Assembly: GCA_963702105.1 (NCBI GenBank)
Contig: OY969712.1
Span: 1,054,001-1,118,000 of the forward strand
From: ZC4RG20 sp963702105
GTDB lineage: Bacteria; Pseudomonadota; Gammaproteobacteria; Steroidobacterales; Rariloculaceae
DNA length: 64,000 nt
Direction of reading: 5' to 3'
A program made the translations under genes and the position numbers. The notes beneath the pieces are model-generated. The model ran no database searches. It had not been told where the DNA came from and saw nothing but the letters and a program-made list of their open reading frames with translations. Positions 55,326-64,000 of the stretch are shown one piece after another (position 1 is the first letter of the stretch; each line of letters starts with the position of its first letter).

Positions 55326-56104
55326 CGGGCCCTTCGGAGGCCGTCGTCGAGACGGCGCTCGGGCGGACGCGCGTGTGGCGGCGAGGAAGCGGACGGCCGC
55401 TCGCCTACCTTGCCGGGCTCGCGGGCCTACCGCGCTGGACGCCTTTCCTCGACGCGCTCGCCGAGCATAGGGAAGTCGTCGCACCCTCGCTCCCGGGTTT
55501 TCCCGGCGGGCCGAGTGCGGATTCGCTCGACGATCATCTCGACTGGATCGTCGCCGCACGGCAGGCTCTTCGCGCCGCGAATCTCGAGGCCGCGGACCTC
55601 GTCGGCGCCTCCGTCGGTGCGGCGCTCGCCGCAGAAGTCGCGGCGCTTTGGCCGGAATCCGTGCGCCGGCTCGTGCTCGTCGCGCCTTTCGGATTGTTCG
55701 ATTCCGGGCAGCCCGTTGCCGACGTGTTCGCGCAGCGCCCCGGGGCGCGATCTTCGATTCTCTCTACCCAACCCGCGGAGCTCGATGCGTGGCTCGCGCC
55801 CCCGGACGGCGCAGACCCCGTCGAGTGGGAGGTCATGCGGCTGCACGCGGACGTTGCGGCCGCCAAGATTCTCTGGCCGCTCGGCGATACGCGCCTCGCG
55901 AAGCGCCTTCCGCAAATTTCGGCGCCTACGCTGCTGCTGTGGGGGGCGGAGGACCGAGTCATTCCGCCGGCCTATGCAACGCGTTTCGCCGCGTTGATTG
56001 AAGGGCCGACCCGGATACAGACGCTCGAAGGCGCCGGCCACATGGCAGAGTTCGACTCTCCCGAGCGGGCCGCGCGCGCGATCGAGGAATTCCTTACCCG
56101 CTGA
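55322..56104 (+). CDS. Alpha/beta hydrolase coupled to the LLM oxidoreductase
   Basis: This 260-residue cytoplasmic hydrolase has its catalytic triad in place: S97 in 'DLVGASVGAAL', D211 in 'LLLWGAEDRVIPP' and H240 in 'GAGHMAEFDSPE'. Topology resembles meta-cleavage-product hydrolases and small esterases. GTG 55322 overlaps the preceding stop by 4 bases (GTGA), so the two enzymes are coupled. A role after the LLM oxidoreductase in degrading an organic substrate is plausible. Confidence 0.88.
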   Translation: MTGPSEAVVETALGRTRVWRRGSGRPLAYLAGLAGLPRWTPFLDALAEHREVVAPSLPGFPGGPSADSLDDHLDWIVAARQALRAANLEAADLVGASVGAALAAEVAALWPESVRRLVLVAPFGLFDSGQPVADVFAQRPGARSSILSTQPAELDAWLAPPDGADPVEWEVMRLHADVAAAKILWPLGDTRLAKRLPQISAPTLLLWGAEDRVIPPAYATRFAALIEGPTRIQTLEGAGHMAEFDSPERAARAIEEFLTR

Positions 56105-56218
56105 TCGTTGGGGCAGCGGCATGGGCACGGGGATAGCCCTCGTCCAAATGGCGGCTGTGCTAGGCTGGGGACCCGACGATTTCGGCTGGCCGTATACCAA
56201 CAAGAGGGAGGCCCCCGC

Positions 56219-56821
56219 ATGATCTCGCGACTCGGAATTCGGAAGTGGCTTTTGCCATCCGCCCTCGCCGTCGCCGCCGGCGCGGTTTTCGTGCTGCCGC
56301 CGTTCGCCGCGCCCGCGCGTGCGCAGCAGGTCACGATGGAGACCCTGCTCGACCGCATCCAGATCGAAGATCTCCTGACCCGCTACTACTACGATCTTTC
56401 CCAGGGTCAAAGCCACGCGCTGTCCGAGTACTTCACAGAGGATGCGCTGCTGGATGTCGACGGGACGATCGCGAAAGGCCGCGAGGCGATCGCCAAGCTT
56501 TACGAGGGGCCGAACGGGAGCGGGTCGTCGGGAGCGAAGGCCAAGGCGCCGGCTCCTCAAAACCACATGCTGCTCACGAATCCCGTCATCGAAGTGAAGG
56601 GCGATACGGCCACGGCCCATGTCATCTGGACCGGCATCGCGAACCACGGTGTCGGGAAGCCGCCCGAGCTCACCGAGCAGGGCCGCGAGGACACCGAGCT
56701 TGTGAAGCGCGACGGCAAGTGGCTCATCAAGCGCCGCTATATCAGCTCCGATAGCGGTTTGCCCGATCGCTTCGACGCAACGTACAAGCCCCGCGGGAAC
56801 CCGCTCAACGATTCCGACTAG
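56219..56821 (+). CDS. Exported SnoaL/NTF2-like protein
   Basis: This 200-residue protein starts at ATG 56219 after AGAGGGAGG. A Sec signal ('LPSALAVAAGAVFVLPPFAAPARA') precedes an NTF2-fold domain: 'LLDRIQIEDLLTRYYYDLSQGQSHALSEYFTEDALLDVDG' layout, 'GREAIAKLY', 'HMLLTNPVIEVKGDTATAHVIWTG' and 'DGKWLIKRRYISS'. SnoaL-like proteins are cyclases, isomerases or dehydratases, or non-enzymatic binders. The likely catalytic Asp/His cannot be assigned from sequence alone. A related lipoprotein version lies at 58550. Confidence 0.85.
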   Translation: MISRLGIRKWLLPSALAVAAGAVFVLPPFAAPARAQQVTMETLLDRIQIEDLLTRYYYDLSQGQSHALSEYFTEDALLDVDGTIAKGREAIAKLYEGPNGSGSSGAKAKAPAPQNHMLLTNPVIEVKGDTATAHVIWTGIANHGVGKPPELTEQGREDTELVKRDGKWLIKRRYISSDSGLPDRFDATYKPRGNPLNDSD

Positions 56822-56835
56822 CTTTCGTACGAGCT

Positions 56836-57193
56836 CTACTTGGCCGGCGGCGCCGCCGCCTGCGCCTCGATCATGCCGAAGCGCTTCGCGCGCCCGGGGA
56901 CTCGGGGGTCGATGGCGACGGCAGCTTTGAAGTCCGCGTCGGCGTCCGCCTCCGCGCGGGCTTGGCCTTTGCTCTTGGCCTCGGCGGCTTCGCCGCGCTC
57001 GGCGAGGCCGCGGGCGTAGAGCCACCACGCCTCTTTGGGCTGGCGCTTGAGCGCCGAATCGTAGTCCTTGACGGACCGGCGAAATTGGCCGAGCCGCAGA
57101 TACACGAGGCCGCGCGAGGAGAGGATGGCCGCGTTGCCGGGGCTGATTTTGAGCCCGGCATCGCAATCGTCGAGTGCCTTGTCGAGCTCGGAG
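56836..57193 (-). pseudogene. C-terminal remnant of a TPR protein
   Basis: About 118 codons encode TPR helices ('ALDDCDAGLKISPGNAAILSSRGLVYLRLGQF' layout, 'YDSALKRQPKEAWWLYARGLAERG') and a typical tail 'DFKAAVAIDPRVPGRAKRFG'. No start codon or signal precedes the repeat region. The frame runs upstream only through the unrelated propeller gene at 57197. It looks like the 3' end of a longer TPR protein whose front was lost when it came to abut that gene. Confidence 0.68.
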
Positions 57194-57196
57194 AGA

Positions 57197-58333
57197 TTAC
57201 GGCGACTTGCCCGGTGCCTCGAGCTCGACGCGGGCCGCGGCGATGCCCGTCTCGCCCGCGACGGAGTAGTAGAGATAGAGCCGGCCGTCGTCGTCGAGGA
57301 TCGCCGGGTCGCGCAGCGCGCGTTCGCGCCCCGCGGACATGCCGCCCTTCGACCGCGCCAGGGGCAGGTCTGCGCCTTCGTAGGCGGTCTCCGGCCGCAG
57401 GACCTCGGTCGGGGCCGTAGCGGTCCACTCCGTCCAGTTGGGCCGTAAGTCCACCTGCGAGTAATAGATGCGCTCGGGGTCGTCGCCGACGACCGTGTAG
57501 AAGAGGTGCAACAAGTCCCCGGTCCGGAACAGGGCCGCATGTCGCATCTCGTCGAGGATACGCGGACCGGCTTCGAACGGCGGCATGCCGGTGGCCGAGC
57601 GGAAGAACTGGCCGCTGCGCAACCACGTCGGATACGCGCTCTTCTTGTCCGACATGCCGAAGCCGTAGGTGTATCCGCCATAGCGGAACACACGCAAGTA
57701 AGGGGCAGCGAAGCCCTCCTGCACGGGATCGAAGTGCAGTCCGTCGGCCGACGTCGCGACGAAGGTGGTCTGGGCGTAGGGCCGTGCCCTCTTGACGTCG
57801 ACGGATTCGATCGGGCAGTGGAAGTAGAGCAGTACGCGCTCGTGCTCGTCGTCGACGAGCGCGTCCGGTGAAGCGACGTGGTTGAAGCAATGGCTCATCT
57901 GGTCGAGCCGAAGCGTACCGGGCGCGTAGACGCGCCACGGCCCTTCGGGCCGATCGGCATAGGCGAGGCGGATGTATTTGCCCCTGTGATTCGCAAAATA
58001 CATGTAGTACTTGCCCAGAGGCGACGCGAGCCACGACGGCGCCTTGATCACGGACGGGCCGTCGATATTGTCGCCGAGCTCGCCTTCGAGCCCCGGCATG
58101 CCTTGGTAGATGATCGGCCCATTGCCGATGCGTTGCGCAGAAACGGTCGGCCGGGGCGGGGAGGCCGGCGGCTGGGGGCGCGGCGCCTCGGCCGCGCGTT
58201 CGGCTACGGAACTGCGGGCCGCGGCGTCGCGCGCGGCGGGCTGCGCTTGACCGTAGGAGGGCAGGGGCGCGAGCAGGGTTACCAGGACGGCGACCACGCC
58301 GCCGCCGAGTGACCGAACGAAGCATGTTGTCAT
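57197..58333 (-). CDS. Secreted five-bladed beta-propeller protein (GH43/GH32-like)
   Basis: This 378-residue protein has a Sec signal ('VVAVLVTLLAPLPSYGQ') from ATG 58333, after GGGAGAAGAG. Propeller blades are marked by 'DNIDGPSVIKAPSWLASPLGKYYMYFANH', 'GPWRVYAPG', 'DEMRHAALFRTGDLLHLFYTVVGDDPERIYYSQ' and 'RALRDPAILDDDGRLYLYYSVAGETGIAAARVEL' layouts. The 'RDPAI..DDG.LYLYYS' motif is typical of GH43- and GH117-like glycosidases; acidic catalytic residues are likely but not firmly assigned. It probably acts on a glycan in the periplasm. Confidence 0.72.
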   Translation of the reverse strand: MTTCFVRSLGGGVVAVLVTLLAPLPSYGQAQPAARDAAARSSVAERAAEAPRPQPPASPPRPTVSAQRIGNGPIIYQGMPGLEGELGDNIDGPSVIKAPSWLASPLGKYYMYFANHRGKYIRLAYADRPEGPWRVYAPGTLRLDQMSHCFNHVASPDALVDDEHERVLLYFHCPIESVDVKRARPYAQTTFVATSADGLHFDPVQEGFAAPYLRVFRYGGYTYGFGMSDKKSAYPTWLRSGQFFRSATGMPPFEAGPRILDEMRHAALFRTGDLLHLFYTVVGDDPERIYYSQVDLRPNWTEWTATAPTEVLRPETAYEGADLPLARSKGGMSAGRERALRDPAILDDDGRLYLYYSVAGETGIAAARVELEAPGKSP

Positions 58334-58549
58334 GCTCTTCTCCCGAGGGTGCGGGCTTCGAAATGGGTCTCGAGCGAGCATAGACCGCCGGAGCGACGAT
58401 TACGAGGCCGAGCGGGCGTTGCGCGCCGGCCTGAACAAGGCCGCCAGGGGAGGATGGTCTCGTGCCCACGGTTATGGTTTGATGCACGAGACGCCTTCGC
58501 GTCATTGTCGGAAGAAGCACAACAACGACTACTTTGGGGGGCATAGAGC

Positions 58550-59122
58550 ATGAGCAGGAGCGTCCAAGCGAAGACGGCCGAGGTCTTGGGTATCGGGGTC
58601 GCGGTGCTCGTCGCCGCGGGCTGCGCGGGCCCATCCGCCGACCCGCGAACGGCGGCGGTGGCGGAGCGGCAAGCGATCGATCAACTCGTCGAGGGGGACT
58701 ACCCGCGTGCGCTCGACGCCCATGACTGGACAGCATACGCGGGCATGTTCACGGAGGACGGCACGCTCTCGCTGGGCGAGCAGACGGCAAAAGGCCGCGC
58801 GGAGATCATGAAGCTCGTCGGCGCGCTGCCGACCGATCCGATCAATCACGTCATCAGCAATCTTTCGTACAAGATAACGGGCGACACGGCCACGGGAGGC
58901 GCCTATTGGCAGGACATCGGGCTCGTCAACGGCGCCCCCGGCGTCGCGGTCGCCGGTCATTACGACGATACGCTGCGTAAGGTCGGCGGCGAGTGGAAGT
59001 TCACGAAGCGGGCCATCGTCATAGACTTCATGCGGCCCGCGCAGACTGCGCCTGCGACGGCCGACGGCGGGTCCGGCGTCAAGGACGCGCCTGCCCCTGC
59101 AGCGAGTGGAGAGACTCGATGA
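58550..59122 (+). CDS. SnoaL-like lipoprotein
   Basis: This 190-residue lipoprotein has the lipobox 'LVAAGC' (about residues 20-25) and an NTF2-like domain: 'LVEGDYPRALDAHDWTAYAGMFTEDGTLSLG', 'KGRAEIMKLV', 'HVISNLSYKITGDTATGGAYW' and 'VGGEWKFTKRAIVIDF'. It resembles the exported protein at 56219 in fold. Its stop overlaps the next gene as ATGA, so it is coupled to the secreted protein at 59119, and the two may act on the same ligand in the periplasm. GGGGGG lies upstream of the start. Confidence 0.83.
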   Translation: MSRSVQAKTAEVLGIGVAVLVAAGCAGPSADPRTAAVAERQAIDQLVEGDYPRALDAHDWTAYAGMFTEDGTLSLGEQTAKGRAEIMKLVGALPTDPINHVISNLSYKITGDTATGGAYWQDIGLVNGAPGVAVAGHYDDTLRKVGGEWKFTKRAIVIDFMRPAQTAPATADGGSGVKDAPAPAASGETR

Positions 59123-60813
59123 GCGCAATTCGTTGGCGAATCTCCTCTGCGGTTGCAGCGATTTTCGTTCTCGCGTCCATCGGCCCCGCGTTCGTCGGCG
59201 TGGCGTTCGCCGCCGAGCTCGACGGGGCCTACATGGCCGGGCCGCCCTACGTCTTCGAGTTTGCGCACGACGGCAACGCCTACACGGGCACGGTCGTCGA
59301 TTGGTCGAACGGACGCAGGTATCGGATCGAGGACATCGCGGTCCAAGGGGAAAAGGTCTCGTTCTTCGTCGTGCACGAAGCGCTTTGGGACCAGGAAGTG
59401 AAGCAGAACGGCGGCCGCGCGTTCCGCAACTCGGCCGAGGGGGAGTTCGAGGGCGATACGCTGCACATCCACGGCGATCGTGAAGACCCGAACATGCCGA
59501 AGCGGCCGTTCGACGCGGTCCTGAAGCGCCTGCCGAAAAGCGCCGGCCGCGGCGGCCCGCCGCAGCTCAAGCCGGAGAGTATCGTCGGACCCGACGGCAA
59601 GGGGATGTTCACGGGCCCGGGCGTGCCGGACGGTCTCGTGCCCATCTACGCCGCCAGGGACGGCGCCGCGCCGGCGGGCATCGAGCCGCTGCCTGTGGAT
59701 GTCTTTACCACGAAGGACTTCTACCGGGATCGGGCGCTGTGGACCGACAAGCGCTATTTCCGCTGCAACTCGCCGGGCGGACTCGAGACGCAGTGGGGTG
59801 CGACCGAGGTGCCATTGATCAGCCACAACGACCCGCACACCGGCGCCTGGGGCTACTGCGACCGCGATTATCCGCGTCAGCAGATCGTGAGCCCGTATCC
59901 GTTCAAGACGGCCAAGGAACACTACGCGGCGCTGCTCGCCGAGGCGCGCGCGAAGGGCGGGCCGACGGTCTACGACCGCGAGACGGTGCCGGATTGGGAC
60001 GGCAAGTACGTGCGGGATCGAAGCAAGACGGCGTCGTGGTACTACAGCGAGCTCGCGCAGATCCCGACGTATCTGACGCTGCTCACGCCGGAGTACCAGC
60101 AGCGCTTCGTCCAGCAGATGTACCACTATGCGGTGCCGAACGACCCGCAGTGGCCGGGCTCGTATTGTCAGCCCGAGGGCTTCATGCGCAGGTTCGCGCA
60201 ATACGCGGCGGGCGCGCCGCAGGTCATCGTGACCCCTGGGCTCGTCCAGATTCTGAATACCTCGTCGTGGAACTTCCTGACGCAAATCTATGTCGGGCGC
60301 GAGTTCAACGAATCGGGCGTCGTGCCTCGGCTCGGTCCGGATGTGCCGCAATGGTACGGGGAGACGGTCGGCTTCTGGGACGGCGATGCGCTGATTACCT
60401 GGACCTCGAACATTCAAGGTTGGTTCGCGCACGGCGAGTTCGAATTCAGCAACAAGCTGCAGACGATCGAGATCTACACACCTCGCCGGGACGATAAAGG
60501 CGCGATGATCGGTATCGATCACGAGGCCGTGCTCTACGATCCCGAGGCGCTCGTCGAGCCCGTGCGCATCACGCAGTATTGGGCGAAGAAGCAGGCCCTC
60601 AATGAGGGCGAGCCCGTCCCATACCTGTTCTGCGTGCAGACGATCTTTCCCGTGAAGGGCATCGCCACGCCGCTGACTCCGGGCACGACGTTCGAGTATA
60701 CGGTGCCGGATCTTTACGGCAGGCCGTGGGCGCAGACCTGGCAGAAATACACGGAGAAGGGCATGCAGCGCCCCGTGAAGAAGGATCAATTCGGCTTGGA
60801 GCTCGGAAATTGA
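59119..60813 (+). CDS. Secreted two-part protein, paralogue of the one at 27408
   Basis: This 564-residue protein has a Sec signal ('AAIFVLASIGPAFVGVAFA'). Residues 30-140 form a small beta-rich domain ('YVFEFAHDGNAYTGTVVDWSNG', 'VSFFVVHEALWDQE', 'GDTLHIHGDRED') not present in the paralogue. From 'PLPVDVFTTKDFYRDRALWT' to 'KGMQRPVKKD' it aligns with the protein at 27408, with 'RYFRCNSP', 'WGYCDRDYPRQ', 'WPGSYCQPEGFMRR' and 'WYGETVGFWDGDALITWTSN' conserved. I do not recognise a named function. It overlaps the SnoaL lipoprotein gene and is followed closely by a GST. Confidence 0.78.
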   Translation: MSAIRWRISSAVAAIFVLASIGPAFVGVAFAAELDGAYMAGPPYVFEFAHDGNAYTGTVVDWSNGRRYRIEDIAVQGEKVSFFVVHEALWDQEVKQNGGRAFRNSAEGEFEGDTLHIHGDREDPNMPKRPFDAVLKRLPKSAGRGGPPQLKPESIVGPDGKGMFTGPGVPDGLVPIYAARDGAAPAGIEPLPVDVFTTKDFYRDRALWTDKRYFRCNSPGGLETQWGATEVPLISHNDPHTGAWGYCDRDYPRQQIVSPYPFKTAKEHYAALLAEARAKGGPTVYDRETVPDWDGKYVRDRSKTASWYYSELAQIPTYLTLLTPEYQQRFVQQMYHYAVPNDPQWPGSYCQPEGFMRRFAQYAAGAPQVIVTPGLVQILNTSSWNFLTQIYVGREFNESGVVPRLGPDVPQWYGETVGFWDGDALITWTSNIQGWFAHGEFEFSNKLQTIEIYTPRRDDKGAMIGIDHEAVLYDPEALVEPVRITQYWAKKQALNEGEPVPYLFCVQTIFPVKGIATPLTPGTTFEYTVPDLYGRPWAQTWQKYTEKGMQRPVKKDQFGLELGN

Positions 60814-60815
60814 CA

Positions 60816-61439
60816 ATGGAACTCTACAACGCAAACTGGTCCCCGAACTGCCTGCGCGTACGTGCCGTGATCTTCGAGCTCGACGCCGACGTCGAGATCG
60901 TCGACGTCAACGTCTTCGGCGGCGGCACGAAGACGCCCGAGTACCTCGCGATCAACCCGAACGGCAAAGTGCCCGCGTTCGTCGACGGCGATCTGAAGCT
61001 TTTCGAGTCCCGCGCAATCAACGCCTATCTCGCAAGCCTGGACCCCGCGCACCGGCTCTATCCGGCCGATCTCAAGAAGCGCGCGATCGCGGATCAGTGG
61101 TCGTATTGGCAGGCCATCCACCTCGGCCCCTCGAGTCAGAAGCTCACGTTCGAGAAGGTTCTCAAGGAGAAGTTCGGCCGCGGGAAGCCGGACGAGAACG
61201 TGATCGCCGCGGAGGCGAAGGAGACGAACAAGCTGCTGGGCGCGCTCGAGGCGGGCCTCCAAGGGCGGGACTGGCCGGCCGGCGAGCTCAGCATCGCCGA
61301 TTTCGCGCTCGCCAGCACTTTGACGCGGCGCAAGGCGGCCGGCATCGAGCTCGGCGGGTTTCCCAACGTAGCCGCATGGATCGAACGTCTCGAATCCCGC
61401 GATTCGTGGCGACGGGCGATCGAGCCTATGGAGCTCTGA
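60816..61439 (+). CDS. Glutathione S-transferase family protein
   Basis: This 207-residue GST has a thioredoxin-fold N-terminal domain: 'ELYNANWSPNCLRVRAVIFELD', the cis-Pro loop 'NPNGKVPAFVDGDLKLFESRAINAYLA' with the Glu-Ser pair that holds glutathione, and a helical C-terminal domain with 'LSIADFALAS' (N-capping box). The N-terminal 'SPNCLRVR' could place a Ser or Cys at the active site, as in theta/beta-type enzymes. It starts 3 bases after the preceding stop and probably shares the transcript of the SnoaL lipoprotein and secreted protein. Confidence 0.9.
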   Translation: MELYNANWSPNCLRVRAVIFELDADVEIVDVNVFGGGTKTPEYLAINPNGKVPAFVDGDLKLFESRAINAYLASLDPAHRLYPADLKKRAIADQWSYWQAIHLGPSSQKLTFEKVLKEKFGRGKPDENVIAAEAKETNKLLGALEAGLQGRDWPAGELSIADFALASTLTRRKAAGIELGGFPNVAAWIERLESRDSWRRAIEPMEL

Positions 61440-61729
61440 GGCTCGCGCCCCCTGTCCCCCGCCGGCCGTTCGGGCGCCCGGCGGCTCGCTCGTCGGCCGC
61501 TTGGGCACCGCCCGCTCGCGCGGTAGCGTCGCGGTCCACGGTCAAGTTTTCTCCGAACCTGGACCGGTCTCCGGGCCGGCACCCGGGTTTCTCCTGCCTT
61601 TCGCCGAATCCCTCCAGGGAAGTCCACACAACTTGAGTCGGCGACGGTCAATCTTTACGCCGGAGCGGCGTCTCGTCTTCGGGGCCGAGCCCCTCCGTCT
61701 TGGAGACATGCCCTGGTCGGATCGATGCT

Positions 61730-63109
61730 ATGAACGTTCGCCTTTGGTCGTTGGCCCTGGTTTCAGCCCTTCTGGTTCTTGCCGGATGCAGCTCCAAGGG
61801 GGGCTCTTCGAGCGACGCCGCGCAGCAAAAGCCCATGCTGCGGGCATTCCACGCGGTTTCGGACATGGGCACAATCACGTTTCTGAGGGAGGAGGAGACC
61901 TGGTCGTCGATCGAGTACGGCGGCACGACAGATTTTCGCAGCGTCGATCCCGATCAGTACAACCTCAACTTCGACGATCAGTTGCCCGGCGACGCGGTCG
62001 GCTCGCCGACGCGGGTCGCGACGGTCGCGGCCAACGTCTTGGACAACCACCAGTACACGGTCGTCGTGGCAGGTACATACGGCAATCTGAGCACGATCGT
62101 CTACGACGAGCCCTGGCACGTGTTCGATACGCAGACGGCCGATGTGGACGGTACGCCCGAGGACCTCAACGCGGAAGTGCAGATCTATCAGCTGGCTCCT
62201 TCGCTCGGGCCCGTGGACGTTTACATTGCGGCGCCGGGTGCGAACCTTTCGCCCGTGCAGGCGCTCGGCTCCGTCTCATACAAGGACAATCTGTACGACC
62301 TCATCGACGAAGGCAGCTATCAGCTCATCCTGACCCCCGTCGGGGATCCGGGTACGGTGCTGTTCACCTCGGAGACGTTCGCAATCGACAAGCAGACGCG
62401 GATCTCGTTCGCCATCCTCGACGGCGCGGGAGAAGGCACCTATGCGCTGAAGGTGCTGGAGTTCGGCGACCGAAGCGCAACGTTCCTCGACCGCAACGTC
62501 ACGAGCGAGATGCGTGCGGTGCATGCTGCGCCGCTGACCGAAAACGTCGACATCGTGGTCGGCGACGGCTTCGCGGCGCCGCTGGTGCCGAATTTGGCTG
62601 AAGGGCACGCGTCCGGCTATGTCCCCGTCGCGTCCGGCGAGCAGACGCTGAACATCACGCCGGCGGGCGACCCCGGCGTCTTCCTCGCGGAGCCGGAGGT
62701 CACGGTCACGGCCGGTTCCATGGCCTCGTTCTACCTCGTGGGCCTTCCCGGAAGTCTGCACGGCATGCTCGTGACGGACGCCAACCGGCGGCTAGCACCG
62801 AGGGCGCTGGTCCGGGTCGTGGACGGGGCGAGTCATTTCACGTCCCTCGACGCCTTCATCGTGCCGCCCGGCGCCAACATTCAGACGCTCGTCGCGACGG
62901 CGAGCGTGACGTATCGCACGAGTAGCGGTCTGACGCGCATCGACCCGGGCAGCTACGACATCGTCCTGCGGGATCCGACGACGGGCGACGTTGTGTTCGG
63001 TCCGCAAACGGTGCAATTGAGCGCTGACGGCATCTACACGGTGGTCGCGACGGACGGCACGGACCAAAGCACGGCGTCGGTTCTGCTGCTCGACGACTTT
63101 GCGCATTGA
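61730..63109 (+). CDS. DUF4397-domain lipoprotein
   Basis: This 459-residue lipoprotein has the lipobox 'LVLAGC' near residue 20 and then DUF4397-like beta domains in tandem: 'PMLRAFHAVSDMGTITFLRE', 'VQIYQLAPSLGPVDVYIAAPG', 'MRAVHAAPLTENVDIVVGDG' and 'VRVVDGASHFTSLDAFIVPPG'. The 'R..HA.P....VD..' opening repeats about four times at 100-residue spacing. Such proteins are cell-surface or periplasmic with an adhesive or structural role, not proven. ATG 61730 was chosen to place the signal; it lacks a strong ribosome site. It lies 16 bases before the beta-barrel gene. Confidence 0.85.
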   Translation: MNVRLWSLALVSALLVLAGCSSKGGSSSDAAQQKPMLRAFHAVSDMGTITFLREEETWSSIEYGGTTDFRSVDPDQYNLNFDDQLPGDAVGSPTRVATVAANVLDNHQYTVVVAGTYGNLSTIVYDEPWHVFDTQTADVDGTPEDLNAEVQIYQLAPSLGPVDVYIAAPGANLSPVQALGSVSYKDNLYDLIDEGSYQLILTPVGDPGTVLFTSETFAIDKQTRISFAILDGAGEGTYALKVLEFGDRSATFLDRNVTSEMRAVHAAPLTENVDIVVGDGFAAPLVPNLAEGHASGYVPVASGEQTLNITPAGDPGVFLAEPEVTVTAGSMASFYLVGLPGSLHGMLVTDANRRLAPRALVRVVDGASHFTSLDAFIVPPGANIQTLVATASVTYRTSSGLTRIDPGSYDIVLRDPTTGDVVFGPQTVQLSADGIYTVVATDGTDQSTASVLLLDDFAH

Positions 63110-63125
63110 CGGGAGGGAAAACCCG

Positions 63126-63743
63126 ATGAGATGCATCCTCGCCGAGAGCAGGTTTCGATGGCTCGCGCTCGCGCTGCTGCTCGCCGCCGCGGCGGCCTAC
63201 GGACAGGAGCCGGAACCGGCGATGCGCGGGTTCTATGCGGGCATCGGAGCCGCGGGCTTGTCCCATGACGATCGGTATCAGGGAGCCCCTTACAGCGATG
63301 CCTCGACGGGGCTCAATGCTTATGCCGGGCTGAATCTGAGCCAGTACCTCGGTGTCGAACTGGCCGTCCAGCGCTTCGGCGCTCTCGATTCCGGCGAGTT
63401 TTGGGGCAGCGGCACCGATCATCTTCGTATCACCGGCACTCTGCAGGCCGTCTCGGCACGCGCCGTCGCGGTTGCACCGATCTCCGATCTGCTGCACTGG
63501 CGGCGGCACTTCGATCTGCTGGGCTCGATGGGCTACGGCGAGGTCAAATTGCAGCGGGAGATCCTGGATGTCGAATCCGGCCGGCGCACGGCGGCACCGG
63601 AACGCAAGTCCGGCACGACGCTCGGCACGGGTGTGGTCTACCGGTTACCGCGGTTCGATCTGCGCGGAGATCTCGATTGGCTTGCGACGAACCACGAGAG
63701 GCCGGCCGAGTACTTGGGGGTCGGCGTGCAGTTCAAGTTCTAA
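63126..63743 (+). CDS. Outer-membrane beta-barrel protein (OmpA/porin-like, small)
   Basis: This 205-residue protein has a Sec signal ('LALALLLAAAAAYGQ') and alternating hydrophobic beta strands: 'MRGFYAGIGAAGLSHDD', 'LNAYAGLNLSQYLGVELAVQRFG', 'HFDLLGSMGYGEVKLQRE', 'TTLGTGVVYRLP' and the closing 'AEYLGVGVQFKF' with terminal Phe. The size fits an eight-stranded barrel of the OmpW/OmpA-N class. ACGGGAGGGAAAA lies upstream of ATG 63126. It is probably co-transcribed with the DUF4397 lipoprotein, so the two may form a surface pair. Confidence 0.84.
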   Translation: MRCILAESRFRWLALALLLAAAAAYGQEPEPAMRGFYAGIGAAGLSHDDRYQGAPYSDASTGLNAYAGLNLSQYLGVELAVQRFGALDSGEFWGSGTDHLRITGTLQAVSARAVAVAPISDLLHWRRHFDLLGSMGYGEVKLQREILDVESGRRTAAPERKSGTTLGTGVVYRLPRFDLRGDLDWLATNHERPAEYLGVGVQFKF

Positions 63744-63781
63744 AGACGCCGCGGGCGGTGGGCCTTAAAGATGTTCGCGAG

Positions 63782-64000
63782 TCATTGCAGGGTCTCGAAC
63801 GCTTCACGCGCGCGGCCCGGCGCAGCAAACGGCTCGACGGAGGCGACGGGCGCCGGCTCCCATACGGGAATGAATAGATAGCCCGCGCCGCGCAGCGTCT
63901 TGATCGGCGTCTCGCCCCCGCCGTCTACGCCGAGCTTCGCGCGCAGACTGCTGATGTGGGTGTCGATCGAGCGATCGCACGCCGGCAGGGCGCGCCCCAG
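63782..64000 (-). CDS. OmpR-family response regulator, C-terminal part (runs off window)
   Basis: Only the last 72 codons are inside the window. They encode the end of a winged-helix DNA-binding domain: 'CDRSIDTHISSLRAKLG' (recognition helix) and 'ETPIKTLRGAGYLFIP' (wing), followed by a 25-residue tail. The receiver domain would lie beyond 64000. A histidine kinase partner may be further out. It converges with the beta-barrel gene. Confidence 0.88.
   Translation of the reverse strand: MGRALPACDRSIDTHISSLRAKLGVDGGGETPIKTLRGAGYLFIPVWEPAPVASVEPFAAPGRAREAFETLQ

Overview
The window is 64 kb of high-GC Gram-negative chromosome. It most resembles a soil or aquatic gammaproteobacterium of the Steroidobacteraceae/Nevskiales type, although no rRNA or other marker gene is present to settle this. 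The inference rests on two roughly 1,000-residue TonB-dependent receptors with the 'EEVLVTGSR' type of plug, paired DUF1592/DUF1552 genes, secreted DUF6152 and SnoaL-like proteins, a soluble-type PQQ sugar dehydrogenase and a CopA/CopB copper module. I saw no tRNA, rRNA, CRISPR array, insertion sequence or phage gene.

Layout. 1-5.5 kb: the first TonB receptor is surrounded by 2-oxoglutarate/Fe(II) oxygenase genes (a cut-off Sel1-repeat protein, a TIGR02466-type protein and an HxD...H oxygenase), the last translationally coupled to an unrecognised 602-residue protein. 7.3-11.7 kb: an MHS-type MFS transporter, a DUF6152 secreted protein and an amidase. 11.7-17.8 kb: an operon of secreted ankyrin protein, DUF1592 c-type cytochrome protein, Tat-exported DUF1552 protein and TetR regulator behind a good sigma-70 promoter. 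18-20.8 kb: a hybrid histidine kinase with two receivers, then a small VOC protein. 21-27.3 kb: a second copy of the same module in another order (DUF1592, DUF1552, ankyrin, then a metallo-beta-lactamase-fold protein). 27.4-37.9 kb: assorted metabolic and secreted proteins, including a FAD oxidoreductase behind a near-consensus sigma-54 promoter. 38.2-42.2 kb: copper resistance genes. 42.8-45.9 kb: the second TonB receptor. 46.5-52.2 kb: a complete five-gene peptide ABC importer. 52.3-64 kb: gene remnants, a luciferase-like flavin oxidoreductase, an alpha/beta hydrolase, two SnoaL-like proteins, a predicted beta-propeller glycosidase-like protein, a GST, a DUF4397 lipoprotein, an outer-membrane beta-barrel and the end of an OmpR-type regulator.

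How the parts fit. Most products carry Sec, Tat or lipoprotein signals, so this is an envelope-centred accessory region: outer-membrane uptake, peptide import, periplasmic redox proteins with CxxCH heme sites, and copper handling. The most unusual point is that both DUF1592 genes need a +1 reading-frame change within about three codons of the same place in the DUF1587 domain. The same 14-base sequence sits at both sites in opposite orientation. This could be recoding, a systematic sequencing artefact, or parallel mutation. Four gene fragments (GNAT, prenyltransferase-like, M32 carboxypeptidase, TPR) show past deletions between otherwise intact genes.
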